From Carposina sasakii (taxonomy: Eukaryota; Arthropoda; Insecta; Lepidoptera; Carposinidae), in NCBI GenBank assembly GCA_014607495.2, contig CP053169.1:6324001-6388000 (forward strand): 64,000 nt of DNA, given 5' to 3'. The translations under genes and the position numbers were made by a program. The notes under the pieces were generated by a model. It saw only the letters and a list, made by a program, of their open reading frames with translations, had not been told where the DNA came from and did not search any database. Below are positions 22,423 through 33,955 of the stretch, one piece after another. Each line of letters opens with the position of its first letter. The stretch's first letter is position 1.

Positions 22423-22866
22423 CATAGCATAGCGGGGACAGATGTAAATGGTCAGTGACAAGTTGCTAGGTGAGAAAATGCCCGAGTTTCTTAGCTGACT
22501 TACGATATGCACGGAAGGAGACGCATCTGATGTTATTTATTTATTTATTAAGTTTACAGTTTACAAATTGTGATTGTACAATATCCCGCAAAACTGTTAT
22601 AACAGTTTGACTGCGGTAACGTGTCAAGCAATTACTGTAGTTACCATAAGTTGCACACCAAGATATTAGATTAGATATTAGATTATTATATATTTAGATT
22701 AAGGTAGGTTTTTTTTTAAGATTATATTATTAGGTTCAAGGCGTATGTCGTCTGGCATACTGTTTAATAGGTAGGGTAAACGTTTTTTAACGTTCTATCA
22801 CCATAATAATTGTTTACTCTGGGAACTTCATGTATTCTAGTGAAGCCCCGCATCAGCCAGTACAGG
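22423..22866 (-). mobile_element. Family A repeat (A5) split by a LINE fragment
   Basis: A-family blocks AGCGGGGACAGATGTAAATG, GTCAGTGACAAGTTGCTAGG and ATGCACGGAAGGAGACGCAT lie left of a 296-bp insertion; ATTCTAGTGAAGCCCCGCAT follows on the right. Together they restore the family order. Confidence 0.75.
22534..22829 (-). mobile_element. 5'-truncated LINE C-terminus, CR1/L2-like, frameshifted
   Basis: On the minus strand it reads EVPRVNNYYGDRTLKNVYPT, then after a one-base shift LLNSMPDDIRLEP. This resembles the extreme C-terminus of CR1/L2/Jockey-group ORF2 proteins (VPR...YG.RT...P..LN.LP). A non-coding 3' part ends in an AATA-repeat tail. It is flanked by ATGT on both sides, a short duplication, and interrupts A5. 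Clade assignment is from memory of the motif. Confidence 0.6.
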
Positions 22867-23410
22867 ACAAAGTATGTCAATATAAAAGTCTAGATATGAT
22901 CGGTATCTAGTGAACCTACTTTACTGAATTTACCTTGGTTAGATGCAGCTTAATTTAGCTGCGTTCATGCTCCTAAACGTCAAATCTAAATAACTACATA
23001 AATAAATTTACTATACATAAGCCAATAATTATAAGTCAACGTACGGCTACGGCTCCATTCAACTGCATTACAGTTTTTACCAATTAGCAAAATACCGTTG
23101 TTTAAAGCATGTCGTAAGAAATTCTAAGCGGTCGTTTACAATAAATCTGTCATATATTCCAGTTGGCGCTCAGTTTCACATTCCCGGCATGTCAACACTT
23201 CTTCACTTAGATCTTAAGAGTAAGAAATCTTCATTTATTTACCTATGTATCTACTGCACGAAGGTTTAGGACTAAATAGTTAGTTAGATATTTGTCATTT
23301 AAACACATTATTTTATTTTGTAGCTCTAGTTTTTTTTTTTACATAGGTTTAGTTTATTATTGCAAATAATTATAGATACATACTGCAAACTTAATAAAAT
23401 AAAATTTAAA
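22867..23410. other. Unassigned sequence
   Basis: No feature supported; poly-T at about 23330-23340. Confidence 0.4.
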
Positions 23411-23660
23411 TGAAATTGATTAGGCGTTACCAGTTCGGAAGTTCAAACATTCACTATGGGTGCGCCCCACCACCGGGCCCTACACCCTCCACTACCCTCG
23501 GATCTGATAACTCATAATCTTGCATGCTGGGTGCTCGGGTCTGGTTTTCTTCTCGTGAATTGTAGTTTAATGCAAGTGCCTGTTTTCGCAATTATGGTTA
23601 TCAGATCCGAGGGTCAGTGAAGGGTGTAGGGCCCGGTGGTGGGCGCCACAAAATAGTAAA
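23411..23660. mobile_element. GC-rich fold-back element (family L), copy 1
   Basis: A 50-bp arm at 23462-23511 (GCGCCCCACCACCGGGCCCT onward) is the near-perfect inverse of 23597-23646, with one or two differences and an 85-bp loop. Left of the arm, TTAGGCGTTACCAGTTCGGA matches the left end of copy 2 at 48943-49062. Confidence 0.7.
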
Positions 23661-23867
23661 ATAAATTTTTTAAAATAATTCAGTTTTTTAAGCCAAAATC
23701 TGAATTTATTTTGGAGTTAGTCCCGAAGCTTTTAGTCAAACCGTAGCACAAATATCAAATAATGGATCTACCGGGATTCGATACCCAAAACAAAATATAG
23801 CGCGGCAGGTACAGTCACCACAATACCACTACGGCCAATTCTTCATTTTATTTCGGACTAGTGGCAC

Positions 23868-23947
23868 CCGCGACTTCGTCCTCGTGGACTGCAGAAAACA
23901 AAATGTCGAAATTATCCAGGATAAAAATATTTTCCCGGAATAAAAAA
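23868..23947 (-). mobile_element. Helitron 3' end cut by the assembly gap
   Basis: CTAGTGGCACCCGCGACTTC and AAATGTCGAAATTATCCAGG match the Helitron at 22034-22363. The rest of the element falls in the run of N. Confidence 0.7.
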
Positions 23948-24447
23948 NNNNNNNNNNNNNNNNNNNNNNNNNNNNNNNNNNNNNNNNNNNNNNNNNNNNN
24001 NNNNNNNNNNNNNNNNNNNNNNNNNNNNNNNNNNNNNNNNNNNNNNNNNNNNNNNNNNNNNNNNNNNNNNNNNNNNNNNNNNNNNNNNNNNNNNNNNNNN
24101 NNNNNNNNNNNNNNNNNNNNNNNNNNNNNNNNNNNNNNNNNNNNNNNNNNNNNNNNNNNNNNNNNNNNNNNNNNNNNNNNNNNNNNNNNNNNNNNNNNNN
24201 NNNNNNNNNNNNNNNNNNNNNNNNNNNNNNNNNNNNNNNNNNNNNNNNNNNNNNNNNNNNNNNNNNNNNNNNNNNNNNNNNNNNNNNNNNNNNNNNNNNN
24301 NNNNNNNNNNNNNNNNNNNNNNNNNNNNNNNNNNNNNNNNNNNNNNNNNNNNNNNNNNNNNNNNNNNNNNNNNNNNNNNNNNNNNNNNNNNNNNNNNNNN
24401 NNNNNNNNNNNNNNNNNNNNNNNNNNNNNNNNNNNNNNNNNNNNNNN
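23948..24447. other. Assembly gap (500 N)
   Basis: Exactly 500 undetermined bases, a typical placeholder size, so the true length is unknown. The gap begins inside a high-copy Helitron, a plausible cause of assembly failure. Reading frames spanning it are meaningless. Confidence 0.98.
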
Positions 24448-25119
24448 TAAAAAAACATTTTATTTGATGGGCGTTGAAATACTATGACTCTATTAATTAA
24501 TTATTTTTCTTACTATCCTCGACCCTCCCAAGAAATATATATGTACTATTTACCTTATACAGTAAAATACATTCTGTTCTATGCTCCACCTCATCTGTTA
24601 CCATCAAACGGTCAATCGGAGAGCTAAGTATGAAATGAGTTTAAAATATCAAAAAGTTTTAGTAGCCAAAAGTGAAAACAAGTGAGCAAAAACAACAAAA
24701 TTATAGCAGGTAGGTAGGTCTCACTCACTTTTCTTCAAACATTACAGGTGGTATTAGTTCGGTATAAACTTTGACGGGCGACTCCAGACTTTTTGTTCGG
24801 CCAATTTGTTTTAATTCTATAACAAAGATTGTAGATAAGAACTGCTGCCGAAGATGCTACGTAGTAAGTAAAGATGGTCGGATTAGGTAAAAATCGTACC
24901 TGTTTCGACCTAATACATACTAATATTTATGCAATATGGCTGTTCATTACTGTGATCCATTACGTATTAGATAAATACGTAGAATCTTTTCGGTGAATAT
25001 TTAGTATCGGTTTTCGGTGAATGATCCTTACTAATAAATACCTACGTAGAAAGATAGTTGTGGAAATAGAAAATATCGTGATATAGCGAAATGCATTTTT
25101 TTATATTAGGTTAATTTTT
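24448..25119. other. Unassigned sequence right of the gap
   Basis: No repeat of the listed families and no coding segment were recognised. Confidence 0.4.
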
Positions 25120-25194
25120 AATATTTAGTTAAATTGTTTTTAGTTTGTGTCACATATTTGTTTCAATAAAGGATTTTAATTTTGTAAAAAAAAA
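25120..25194 (+). repeat. Possible retroposed 3' end with poly(A)
   Basis: AATAAA at 25165-25170 is followed 15 bases later by an A run (25186-25194), the layout of a reverse-transcribed mRNA or LINE 3' end. The 5' limit and source are unknown. It directly abuts a SINE head in the opposite orientation. Confidence 0.35.
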
Positions 25195-25204
25195 GGAAAA
25201 AAAG

Positions 25205-25278
25205 GTCTTGTCTGTACCCGGATACGAACCAGGAATATCTGATTTTCGACTCCGCCGTGTAACCGCTAGGCTATTATA
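25205..25278 (-). mobile_element. tRNA-derived SINE head
   Basis: Minus-strand sequence ATAGCCTAGCGGTTACACGG (A box) and TGGTTCGTATCCGGG (B box) at tRNA-like spacing. It is followed on that strand by T-rich DNA rather than a matching acceptor arm, so a pol III SINE head is preferred over a tRNA gene. Confidence 0.6.
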
Positions 25279-25424
25279 ACTTGTTAGAGACGTGAAATTA
25301 TCTTCATATTCTAATGATATTTGTATTTTTGCTAATAATAAATTGAAACTTATAGTCTATGCCTACGTGATTTCTCATAATTAAGATGATATTTTTGCGA
25401 TACTATACCTATGTCGTCTTGTAT

Positions 25425-25858
25425 CTGAATGCTGGGCCGTAAAGAAGAAGGATAAAAATCAATTCCATGTAAGCAAGAATGAGAATGTTGAGATGGATGT
25501 GTGGAGTTACAAGAATGGATAAAATAAGAAATGTGTAAATAAGAGGAGTTTGAAAGTTGCGCCGATCACAGACAAGTTACGAATACCGGCCGGTTTTGGG
25601 GACTGGCATGGAAAGCTATTATGAGTCTATTATGTAAAGCGACGGGATGAAGGCATATTTAAGAGAGCTTTGTGCAGGGTGTGGATGGATATAAAGAAGA
25701 GGTAGACCAAAGAAATGTTTGGATGGACTGTGTGAGGAGGATATGCGTGTACTGGGAGTGAGCCATGGAGATGACGGATATAGGGATGATGGAAAAAAGT
25801 CATATTGTTGCCGACCCCAATAAATGGGAACAGGGCAGGAAGATGATGATGACCTAAT
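25425..25858 (+). pseudogene. Decayed RTE-type reverse transcriptase C-terminus and tail
   Basis: Fragments in several frames read ECWAVKKKDKNQFHVSKNE, SLKVAPITDKLR, RRGRPKKCLDGLCEEDMRVL and SHGDDGY, the usual order at the end of an RTE-clade ORF2 (ECWAMKKKDE...GRPKKRW...DDM). Stops and frameshifts separate them, so it is dead. The end CCCAATAAATGGGAACAGGG followed by GATGATGATG is the 3' terminus. It belongs to a lineage distinct from the intact RTE at 51811-53285. Confidence 0.75.
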
Positions 25859-26140
25859 CACGTTGTATTAGGTACCGACTAGTATTGAAAAATACCTAAT
25901 CCCATACCTATTCCAATGATATTCCAATATGCCTCCCTGTAGTAGTAAGTAAGTTCCTGTGCGGGGAGTGAAAGATATTGTACCTACATATACTCGTAAA
26001 TGAATAATTTGTGTATGTGCTTCATGTGTAAAGCAGTGCGCTTATAGAATACTTCTCATGCTGTGTGTGTGATTTGGGAACTAATTCTTTTGTAGACTTT
26101 TTCCCTAGATAACAAAGCACTAGCGCATCGTTCAAGGAAT
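25859..26140. other. Unassigned sequence
   Basis: Nothing supported in this short stretch. Confidence 0.4.
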
Positions 26141-26422
26141 TCTACCATTTATAAAGGTGAAAATTTTTGTATGTGGTGTGGGTGTATGTTTGTTACTTCA
26201 TCACGCAAATCCTGAAATGTATGGAACAGCTGATTTTTTCACTATATCGGTGTTGCCCCGATGACGTTGTTTCTTTTGGACTTTCCTAGTTTCGTGTCAA
26301 AGGCAAATCACTAATGTTCGGAAAGACCTTATATTAGCTAGGTACGTATCAGAATAACACATATACTTTTTATCCCGTGTAATATTTTATCCCGTAATTT
26401 CGACATTTTGTTTTTTCTGCTG
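26141..26422 (+). mobile_element. 3'-truncated Helitron
   Basis: 5' TCTACCATTTATAAAGGTGA matches the AT-rich Helitron 5' consensus, and the last part, TCCCGTAATTTCGACATTTT, matches the subterminal part of the 22034-22363 Helitron. The terminal hairpin and CTAG are missing. Confidence 0.6.
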
Positions 26423-27109
26423 CCATTATAAAATGCATTCTCAGCACTAAACTTTACATACTTACTAATTATGATTATAGCTACTTACACCTTTGATTCT
26501 CTCCCCTTTTTAGAAATTCTCTCCAACGTTGAGCCTCTTCCTTTTGGAACACATATTTTTTAGTTTTATTTCCCATTAGTCCGAACTCTCGAGTAATACC
26601 TACACCACAAGATAATAAAAATGCCACTGCCGTGGGCGAAAGCGACATAGACCCTACGTCGTCGGCGCACAGCGCGGTACTGAGCGGTCGCGGGCACGAT
26701 TCTATTTAACGCTTTTCAGTAAGCATTAGAGTAGAATATCGCTTGCACGCTAAACACTGATTGAGCTCAGAAGTAAAGGCGTAAGTCTCAAAACGATTTT
26801 TTTATTGTGTGTTCTTATATTGTTTTTTAATTTTGGCTTTACAAAAGTTTCTACCTTCATTAATCTTGATATCCGAATTTATTTTAACGCCTACCTCATG
26901 TAATAGCCGAAATAAAAGTAAATGACTAAAAAACATGTCGATTTCAAAACAACACTATCGAGCGAAAACTTAAATCATGTTTTTGGTTTACATGCCATAG
27001 TTAAGGGTACTAAGAATATATGTAATAGTCTCCATTAAACAAAACATGCACCCTTTCAGCATATTTCATCAAAAAGATCTCAATAAGGTCTGCCTCCTCT
27101 TAAGCGAAA
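26423..27109. other. Unassigned sequence with a CpG-rich patch
   Basis: A CpG-rich patch lies at about 26625-26710 (CTACGTCGTCGGCGCACAGC). No open frame with splice sites could be assigned to it. Confidence 0.35.
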
Positions 27110-27332
27110 AGCTATGTATAGCCCACTATAGAAAACCTATTTCCAAAATTTCCGACTTAAATTCACATTTTTATTTTTCCAGAGTATGAAGAATTCTGAA
27201 ACAACTCAGGAATGTCCATACAATCTTGAAAAATAAAAATGTGATTTCGAGTCTCAAATTTTGGAAATAGGATCTCTATAGTGGGCTATTTACATAGCTT
27301 TCCACTTAACATACCCTTTCTGTTACATCCTG
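27110..27332. mobile_element. Fold-back MITE (family D), copy 1
   Basis: The left arm (AGCTATGTATAGCCCACTAT, CCTATTTCCAAAATTT) is the inverse of the right arm (AAATTTTGGAAATAGG, ATAGTGGGCTATTTACATAG). The right end carries TAACATACCCTTTCTGTTAC and CATCCTG followed by TA, like the family C terminus. The left terminus is eroded. Confidence 0.6.
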
Positions 27333-29235
27333 TATACTTACGTAATAGTTACCCCAAAAAGTGTTTTTCTTTACACCGACTGATCATCTAAATCTAGGTA
27401 CATGTATTCTACTATTTTTAGTGTTTCTGTTTTCTTTATGAACTTTCTTTCCAGATACTATCTACATTCGATCGCATCTAATTTCTAACACAGGTGATAA
27501 AAATGTCTGTTATGTTTTTCCTTTTCACTCACTATAAACTAATAGATAGTTTGTACCTACTATGGCTTTCTCTAAGAAAATTCGCGCCAACTTCATTCCA
27601 GATGGGTCAGTTAACGACACCTTCCTTATATCACCGATGGAGTATCCCTCTCAGTTCGTCCATAAAAGCCTACAAAGCGCACTTTCTACATTACGTACAA
27701 AGGGCTCGGATATCATCTCATCATGTAATCATTCGACTCAATGCGCAATCAACTACGTCCATACAGCTATAGAAATAAACGTATCAATAAAATATTTTAT
27801 TTAAGTTTAGCGCAGACAAAATGCCGAAGCCTCGAGCAGGTGGAGAGCGCATATTTTTAACGATGGAAAAGCTTACATTTTTCAGTCCAGTATGGTATCT
27901 GTCGTTATTTTAAAAGTTTTATCTAAAGTTTTTTATCAGCAATCCATCCACAAATTTTCCCATATTTTCCAAAAATGTGACTTTCTTCTAATATTCAAAA
28001 CCGAAAATCTGTGACTGCACAAAAAGACGGACGACGGAAATTTCTGACAGGGTTACCATCGTTAGTAAAAAACTAAGACATGTGAATTAAAAAGAGGAGT
28101 GGCCTAAGTAGCGACAAATCCGAGACGCGTGTGGACTCAAGGGACGGCCTTTTCCCAAAGTCAAACACCACCGCTTAGGCTACATAAAAAAATAACTGCA
28201 TAAATTAGACGCACACGCACGCCCACTCGCCATGTCTGCAGAACGCCTTAACCATTACCCATCAATGGGCCTAACCACGTAGAAAGCTGTGATACTCATC
28301 TAACAGGTTACATAAATCATTTAATAACTCGAGAAATCACTAAAAATAGATTGAAAAGATAATTATAGTTATGATTCGATCGTATCATCGAATGGCGATA
28401 TATTGCTGATTTTGTTTGCGTTGAGTTCTTTGGAGTTGTTGATTAACTGGATTGGTAGGTGCAGGCTTAATTACATCGGTACCTACTCGCAGCTTTACGT
28501 ATGTACCTACATCTGGTAGTTAGTTAATCATAATGTAGTATAGCATAAGGTAGTAATTAATTAATTAATTATTTGTGAAAACTTTACTGTGTACGAGTAC
28601 AATAAAGCATATGAATAGAATAATCTTATTATTATTTAAAAATATTTTTATTTAAAAATTAATCTTGATTCATATGAAGATCGGATTATTAGAAAAATCA
28701 CACTTAATATCGAAATTCGGGGACGAGCCATACACGCCATTTTGTATGCTCTCTTAGTGCTGTGATGTTCTTAGTCGAGTTTTACTCAATGATCTCTTCT
28801 TACTCAATGATCTTGGAATCTTCATTTGTCTCCTATACGTACGTACTTTAGAAGAAAAATTAGATATTAATAGAAGAAAATTATTCTTTGTAGGCATGAT
28901 CATCTGTCGATAGTTGAAAACTTTCAAAAGGAAGATACTACGAAACTTACGTAAAGACAATCACAAATATACGGACATCTGACTTATCAAGCTTTTGTAT
29001 CGCATTTCATATCCTTAACTTTCATTAATTAACTTGTGTAATGATTATTTATCGCATAGGTCTCCGTAAATATGGAGATATCTTTTGAACATGAAAGCAT
29101 TTACGATTCATCTTTTCACATCTTGCGCATTTATCTCACGCTAGCAGTTTCTAAGGTTTCAATTTATCTATGAAAATTAAGTCTACCTACGAATAGCGAA
29201 ATTAGACTACTTTTACCTCTATTTATTTCTAGTAT
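27333..29235. other. Unassigned sequence with one doubtful repeat
   Basis: At 28098-28275 a GC-rich stretch (GAGTGGCCTAAGTAGCG facing CCGCTTAGGCTAC; AACGCCTTAACCATTACCC) has SINE-like features on the minus strand but no clear B box. The rest shows nothing supportable. Confidence 0.35.
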
Positions 29236-29466
29236 AGCACTACAGCTGCTTCTCTTCCCCGGCATATTGTACAAGTCAGTAGAGGGACAAGAGGGTCTTG
29301 GTGTTTTGTAGGCGATGGGCTAACGACCTGTCACTACTAACAGAACTTGTACATCTCAACTATACCCTCAAAATTGGTCAGAAGTGGCACCATGTGGTCC
29401 TATCGGCCCTTGGTGCTCTGCCTACCCCGTAAGGGATAAAGGCATGATTATATGTATGTATGTATT
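29236..29466 (+). mobile_element. Family B repeat (B4)
   Basis: From CACTACAGCTGCTTCTCTTC to ATAAAGGCATGATTATATG plus a TATG tail. Nearly full length; the first 25 bp of B3 and B5 are missing. Confidence 0.8.
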
Positions 29467-29625
29467 TCTAGTATTTGCCCCACTTGTACATACGAAACCA
29501 ACTCATCAGTTCTAGGATTAATTTTATACGTCTAAATGTTGCAACACATCTCTTTCCATTAAAATATTTCGTGTTCAAAAATCAAGCAGTGTGCAAAAAA
29601 CTTTCAAATTAGGTAAATGAAATTG

Positions 29626-29862
29626 TTCCTGGATGCGGGTCTTCACTAGAATACATCAGGTGCATCTCCTTCCGTAGATGTCGTAAGAGTCGACTAGGGA
29701 ACTCAGGCAATCTCTCAGACGATAATCTAGAAAAACTTATCTCTGATCATTTTCATCCGTCCCCGCTATGCTAAAGTGGCTATGGCATATCTACTTTATG
29801 GTCCTGCAGTTTCGGTTACCCCATTTCGTGAATCCAGCTATGTCTATAATATGTATGTAAGA
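29626..29862 (+). mobile_element. Family A repeat (A6), near full length
   Basis: CCTGGATGCGGGTCTTCACT, CTCCTTCCGTAGATGTCGTA, CATCCGTCCCCGCTATGCTA and a TATAATATGTATG tail in family order. The plus-strand ORF starting at 29776 is a read-through of this repeat. Confidence 0.8.
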
Positions 29863-32191
29863 TTACCTACCTATTTGGTGGAGCATAGAGTTCAACAATT
29901 TTCCGTGGTTTGGTCATTAAATCATTTTCTCACTCTTGTCCCATTCCCTTGGAGTCCGCTCAACTTTTCTTTCATTCATCCCTATTATCCGCCATCGCTA
30001 GAAACACATATATCCTCTCTCACAAAACTGTTCAAAGCGGTTCAAATAATAAAAAAAATGCTGATACATTTTCAATTAATTTCCAAGTATGAAGTTATTG
30101 TAAACAAAACATGATTTTTCTTAGGTAGACGACCCGATATTTCTTCATATTTTGCTCAATAAAATACACTAAATATATAAATATTTTAATATTGTGAAAC
30201 CATTGCATTACAAAATACTGTGGTGCCTTCTTATAGGAGTATCTACAACCGATGTTTTCAAGTAGGCAGATAAAGTTCAAGTAGGTTTTTTCAATTTCAA
30301 ATTTGTACCTACTCGTACATAATCACGTCCATTGTCTTCAAATAAGCCAGCTAGCCTATTAACTATGACGTAGTAAGGGTTAAGCCTACTGTCGGTGTTC
30401 GAAAATACACCAATCTAGTGCCTGGCAACGAATCCAATGGGAAATTGTTCCCGAATCATCCAGAGCCTCGTCCGTAAGATAACAGTGCAGTTGTCTTTGG
30501 GTCCTTCAAAGTATCTACTTACCTATCTATCACGTATCTATCTACGTACGCCGCGCCGCCGCGTAAAAAGGTTCGTGCTTACCCCACTGATAACGTTACA
30601 AAATATTGCCAGTAGAATTATCTGGGCTGTAGGTCTTGTGAATTACTAAATACCTACTCTAATTTTAGCTTCTCTCTTGTTTTTTAAGAATTTCAAGGCT
30701 TGCGTGATATTGCTGTTTATTTATAGTGTAGAACGTGAAATATGGTGACACTGTCGCTGTTTGTAATAATATATTTAATTATGTACTCTTGAACTTTTAT
30801 TCTTATAAGGCCAATGTGACTAGTAACGTTTCTTTAATCTACCGGTTAACTGGTAAAGAATTTACGAAATTAATTACTGAAATGCCCGCTACTTCCTCCG
30901 CATAAACGTTAGAATTCCCGATTTTTTTCGCGAATCAGGGAAGTCCTTTTAATGATCCTCTGATAACCCCAAGGATCATACATGCCAAATTAGGCTTTCT
31001 ACTCCCAGTAACTTATGCAGGCGGTATCCGCCAGAGATTCGGGGGGAAAAATGTCAGAAGTAACGAAAGAGTTTCATAATTTGTAAGAGTATGGCTAAAG
31101 TTAACTATAGTTATAAAGTGGCAATATTAGAAATATATGCACCTACTTGATTCGGCGGGAAAATCTGGAATGGAGCGGTTATTATTTTCTTGTGAAAATA
31201 AAAATTTATTTGCATGTGTCCGTAAAGTGATGTTTTCTGGTGGATAAGTTGTATTTTGATTACTTGTGATGTGAATCTAGTGCGTGTGCATGGTTTTATA
31301 CGCAGGTAAACTGAGTAAAATTTAAGCCGGAATACGATCTCTTCATGGGCCCATGTGAGTTGTTTCTGCAATTATTTTTCATTTTGACTAACTTTACACT
31401 TGTTCTTGAGGATTTTCCCGACGTTTCCATTCATCATCATCATATGTTCAGAAATCATTTACTAAAGACAATGGCTGTATGGGCTTAGTTCCTCTTGTCT
31501 TTCCTTCGGGATAAACTAAACATAAATAAAAAATGCACCTACTTAAACAATGTTTTTTCTATTATAAAAATACAATATAGGGTAGATATCTCAGGTAGGT
31601 ACAGTTAGTTCAACAGATGTCATCTCTCTTGCCTCGCTCTAGATAACTGGAAAATAAAATGCTCAGCAATTTCAGATTTAGGTCTCGATGAAATTGTTGA
31701 CTGAAGTGACTAGGTATTAGACATTGTCTTTTAGTCTAGCTAGATTCTTACCTATAGAAAGGTACCTATAATACAACCGTGGTTATAACATATTATAGAC
31801 ATTGTAAATTTACGTGGTTTAAATTCATTATTCATCACTTATTTTTGTTAAGGAAGCCCAGTAGATTGTGTTTACTTTCAGCGAATTTTATATCTAATTA
31901 TTAAAATTATCCACTTTTTTAACTTATGGTAACCGTGTCATGTTTTTTCTTGCCCATCGTCTCGATGTTCGTCGTCATAAGATGGTAGGTAAATAATATA
32001 ATACATATATACATACATATACAGGCATTACTTTCTTACAAAAGCAAATTTACCTACTTAGCCTTCACTTATTATTAAGCTCTAAAGCACATGATAAAAG
32101 CCCTTAAGAGTTTTATAGCCTAGTTACAACGTATGTTTAAATTTAATAAAAAAAGACTGACGAAATGACTCATCAATCATTTTTTTCTCAC
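29863..32191. other. Mostly unassigned sequence
   Basis: Only the MITE end at 30557-30582 is identified. The AT-rich remainder holds no supportable exon. Confidence 0.4.
30557..30582 (-). repeat. Solitary MITE terminus (family G)
   Basis: 26 bases ending AAAAGGTTCGTGCTTAC are identical to the inverse of the left terminus at 63413-63438. No partner terminus was found nearby. Confidence 0.6.
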
Positions 32192-32403
32192 CTGTAACCA
32201 GGTCCGCCTCGGTCGCCTAAGGCGAATGGCAGTATTATACGAAAACGTACATAAAAGGCGAGTGGCCGCTTTCTCTGCCATCTCTGTGTCGTCTAGCAGC
32301 GCTAGTGTCCTCCTCAGGATCTTAAAACCTATTGCCATTTTGCAGGCTTTGCCCACAATCTGCGATACCTGCTTCACGTTGAAATGGACAAGTGTTTTTT
32401 GCA
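32192..32403 (-). CDS. Candidate coding exon, or transposon-derived ORF fragment
   Basis: The minus-strand ORF (85 codons, 32177-32434) ends in a strong donor, GGTTACAG/GTGAGAAA. An acceptor at 32404-32405 (GATCAG) is weak. The peptide includes VSQIVGKACKMAIGFKILRR, TLALLDDTEMAEKAATRLL and RLRRPRRTWLQ: basic, helical, no domain I recognise. It lies upstream, on the same strand, of the 18633-18766 exon and could belong to that gene. Its G+C is only moderately raised. It could also be a relic of an element. Confidence 0.3.
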
Positions 32404-32561
32404 CTGATCTTTGTAACGGGGCAATGAAATACATAGTTTAAAGTTTTATTTTCTCATTATTTTGACTTTATTACTTCGGTATCTTTGTTTATTGCCGCAT
32501 TTTATTAAGTGACTGTGTGATACTTATTTAATTTTTATTGATTTATTTAATTTCTTTTCAG

Positions 32562-32593
32562 ATTCGCTTAAAGTGGATTTGGACACGTAAAAT
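32562..32593 (+). other. Candidate 32-nt plus-strand exon
   Basis: Acceptor TTTAATTTCTTTTCAG and donor GTAAGTTTCA are both close to consensus. One frame is open (IRLKWIWTRK); another ends in a stop after SLKVDLDT. With no neighbouring exons a chance pairing cannot be excluded. Confidence 0.2.
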
Positions 32594-33941
32594 GTAAGTT
32601 TCACAATTTTTGCAGTTTATTGTGCAAATTATTTCTCTCACGAAGCATGATTTTTTTACCATTATAGAGTAAACGATTTGTGCAGGGCATAGAAGAGAAC
32701 ACAGCATATTATTATAGATATTTATTTCACACGTTTTAATACAACATAATGTTTGTATGTGATATAATGCCTAAACTATTGTCGAGTTTTACTATCTATT
32801 GTGTGAATTTTATAAGAAAATCTAAAGGACGGACATTTACTACTATTGTGAAGAACCTTCGATTTTATCGTAACCAACGCTTACATAAGTTATTTGTAGT
32901 TTTATTTTGTAACCAATCACAAAGTGTAGGCACAGAGTTTTACAGAGTTGATTTTCTTAAAATTACTATGTATGCCCTATGTACCTATATATTCCGCATC
33001 TAGTAAGAAAAGATCTTTTTATGTATATTGTTTATATGATAACCTCTAAAATTCGATTCGATTAATCTATGATGTTCCCTTGGGTGTAAAACTGCTCATA
33101 GGGATTAACTGAAAAAACGAAACATAGGTACATTTTAAGATGAAAGAAATGGAAATGACGATTGGACCTCAACGAAGAACATACGCGAGTTAAATTAAAT
33201 CAGACAATCAATTAAATTACTTGGTTCGTTTAATTAACTTTCTCTACCTCTCGGCTCAGAGATTGCAAATAGGTTCCGCGATACGATTTTGCTTCAGTGT
33301 TATTTAATATGTATTTTAGCTCAAAATAATGTAGGTACTTTTCAGCGATATTTTATACAGTATGACATTGTACTGATTACACTAAAATTTAAATTGCTAA
33401 TTCGCTGTTTTCCTTCCTAAAACTTAAAGAAGGGTCAAGTTAAAATTTTCTGTGTATGTATACGAGAGTCTAAGGGAGGTTTAAACGCTTATTTTGACCG
33501 GTAGGTGGCGTTGCGATTGGGTTCCATTAAACTGGCTAGGGTCCATGATCTTATAGAAGAACTGTTAAAATTGCAATTAGCCAATTAAAATACTTAACAG
33601 AAGTAACATAAAACTGCAAATGACTTCCATTAGTCATATTTAAATAAAAGGAAAGTCACCTGAACTTATAAATGTAGGAAAAATTAAGAGAATGATAGAC
33701 AAAAAATAAACACACATTACATACATACATGCCTTTTTAATTTAATATGACTTGTGTATTTAGATTTGCACGTGCAAAATCACCTTTCAAATTAATAATT
33801 TCAACAATAATGACATATTTGCTTACAAATCGCTGATTGAGCATAATGGCCATAGATTACAAAACCATAGACACATCATTGTGATAAGTGAGCCAGAGAA
33901 ATGAACAGATCTGAACAGATAGACCGTAGATTAAATGAGAT
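32594..33941. other. Unassigned sequence
   Basis: AT-rich, no feature supported; the 84-codon ORF at 32749 has no recognisable content. Confidence 0.4.
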
Positions 33942-33955
33942 AGACAGACAAATTG

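Noticed and set aside
23829..24487. Two ORFs of about 209 codons on opposite strands
   Set aside because: Most of their length is the 500-N gap; the real residues are Helitron sequence.
25205..25278. Possible tRNA gene
   Set aside because: B box and A box are good but there is no consistent acceptor stem; called a SINE head instead.
29776..30114. 112-codon plus-strand ORF
   Set aside because: Starts inside family A repeat A6 and continues into AT-rich DNA without any protein signature.
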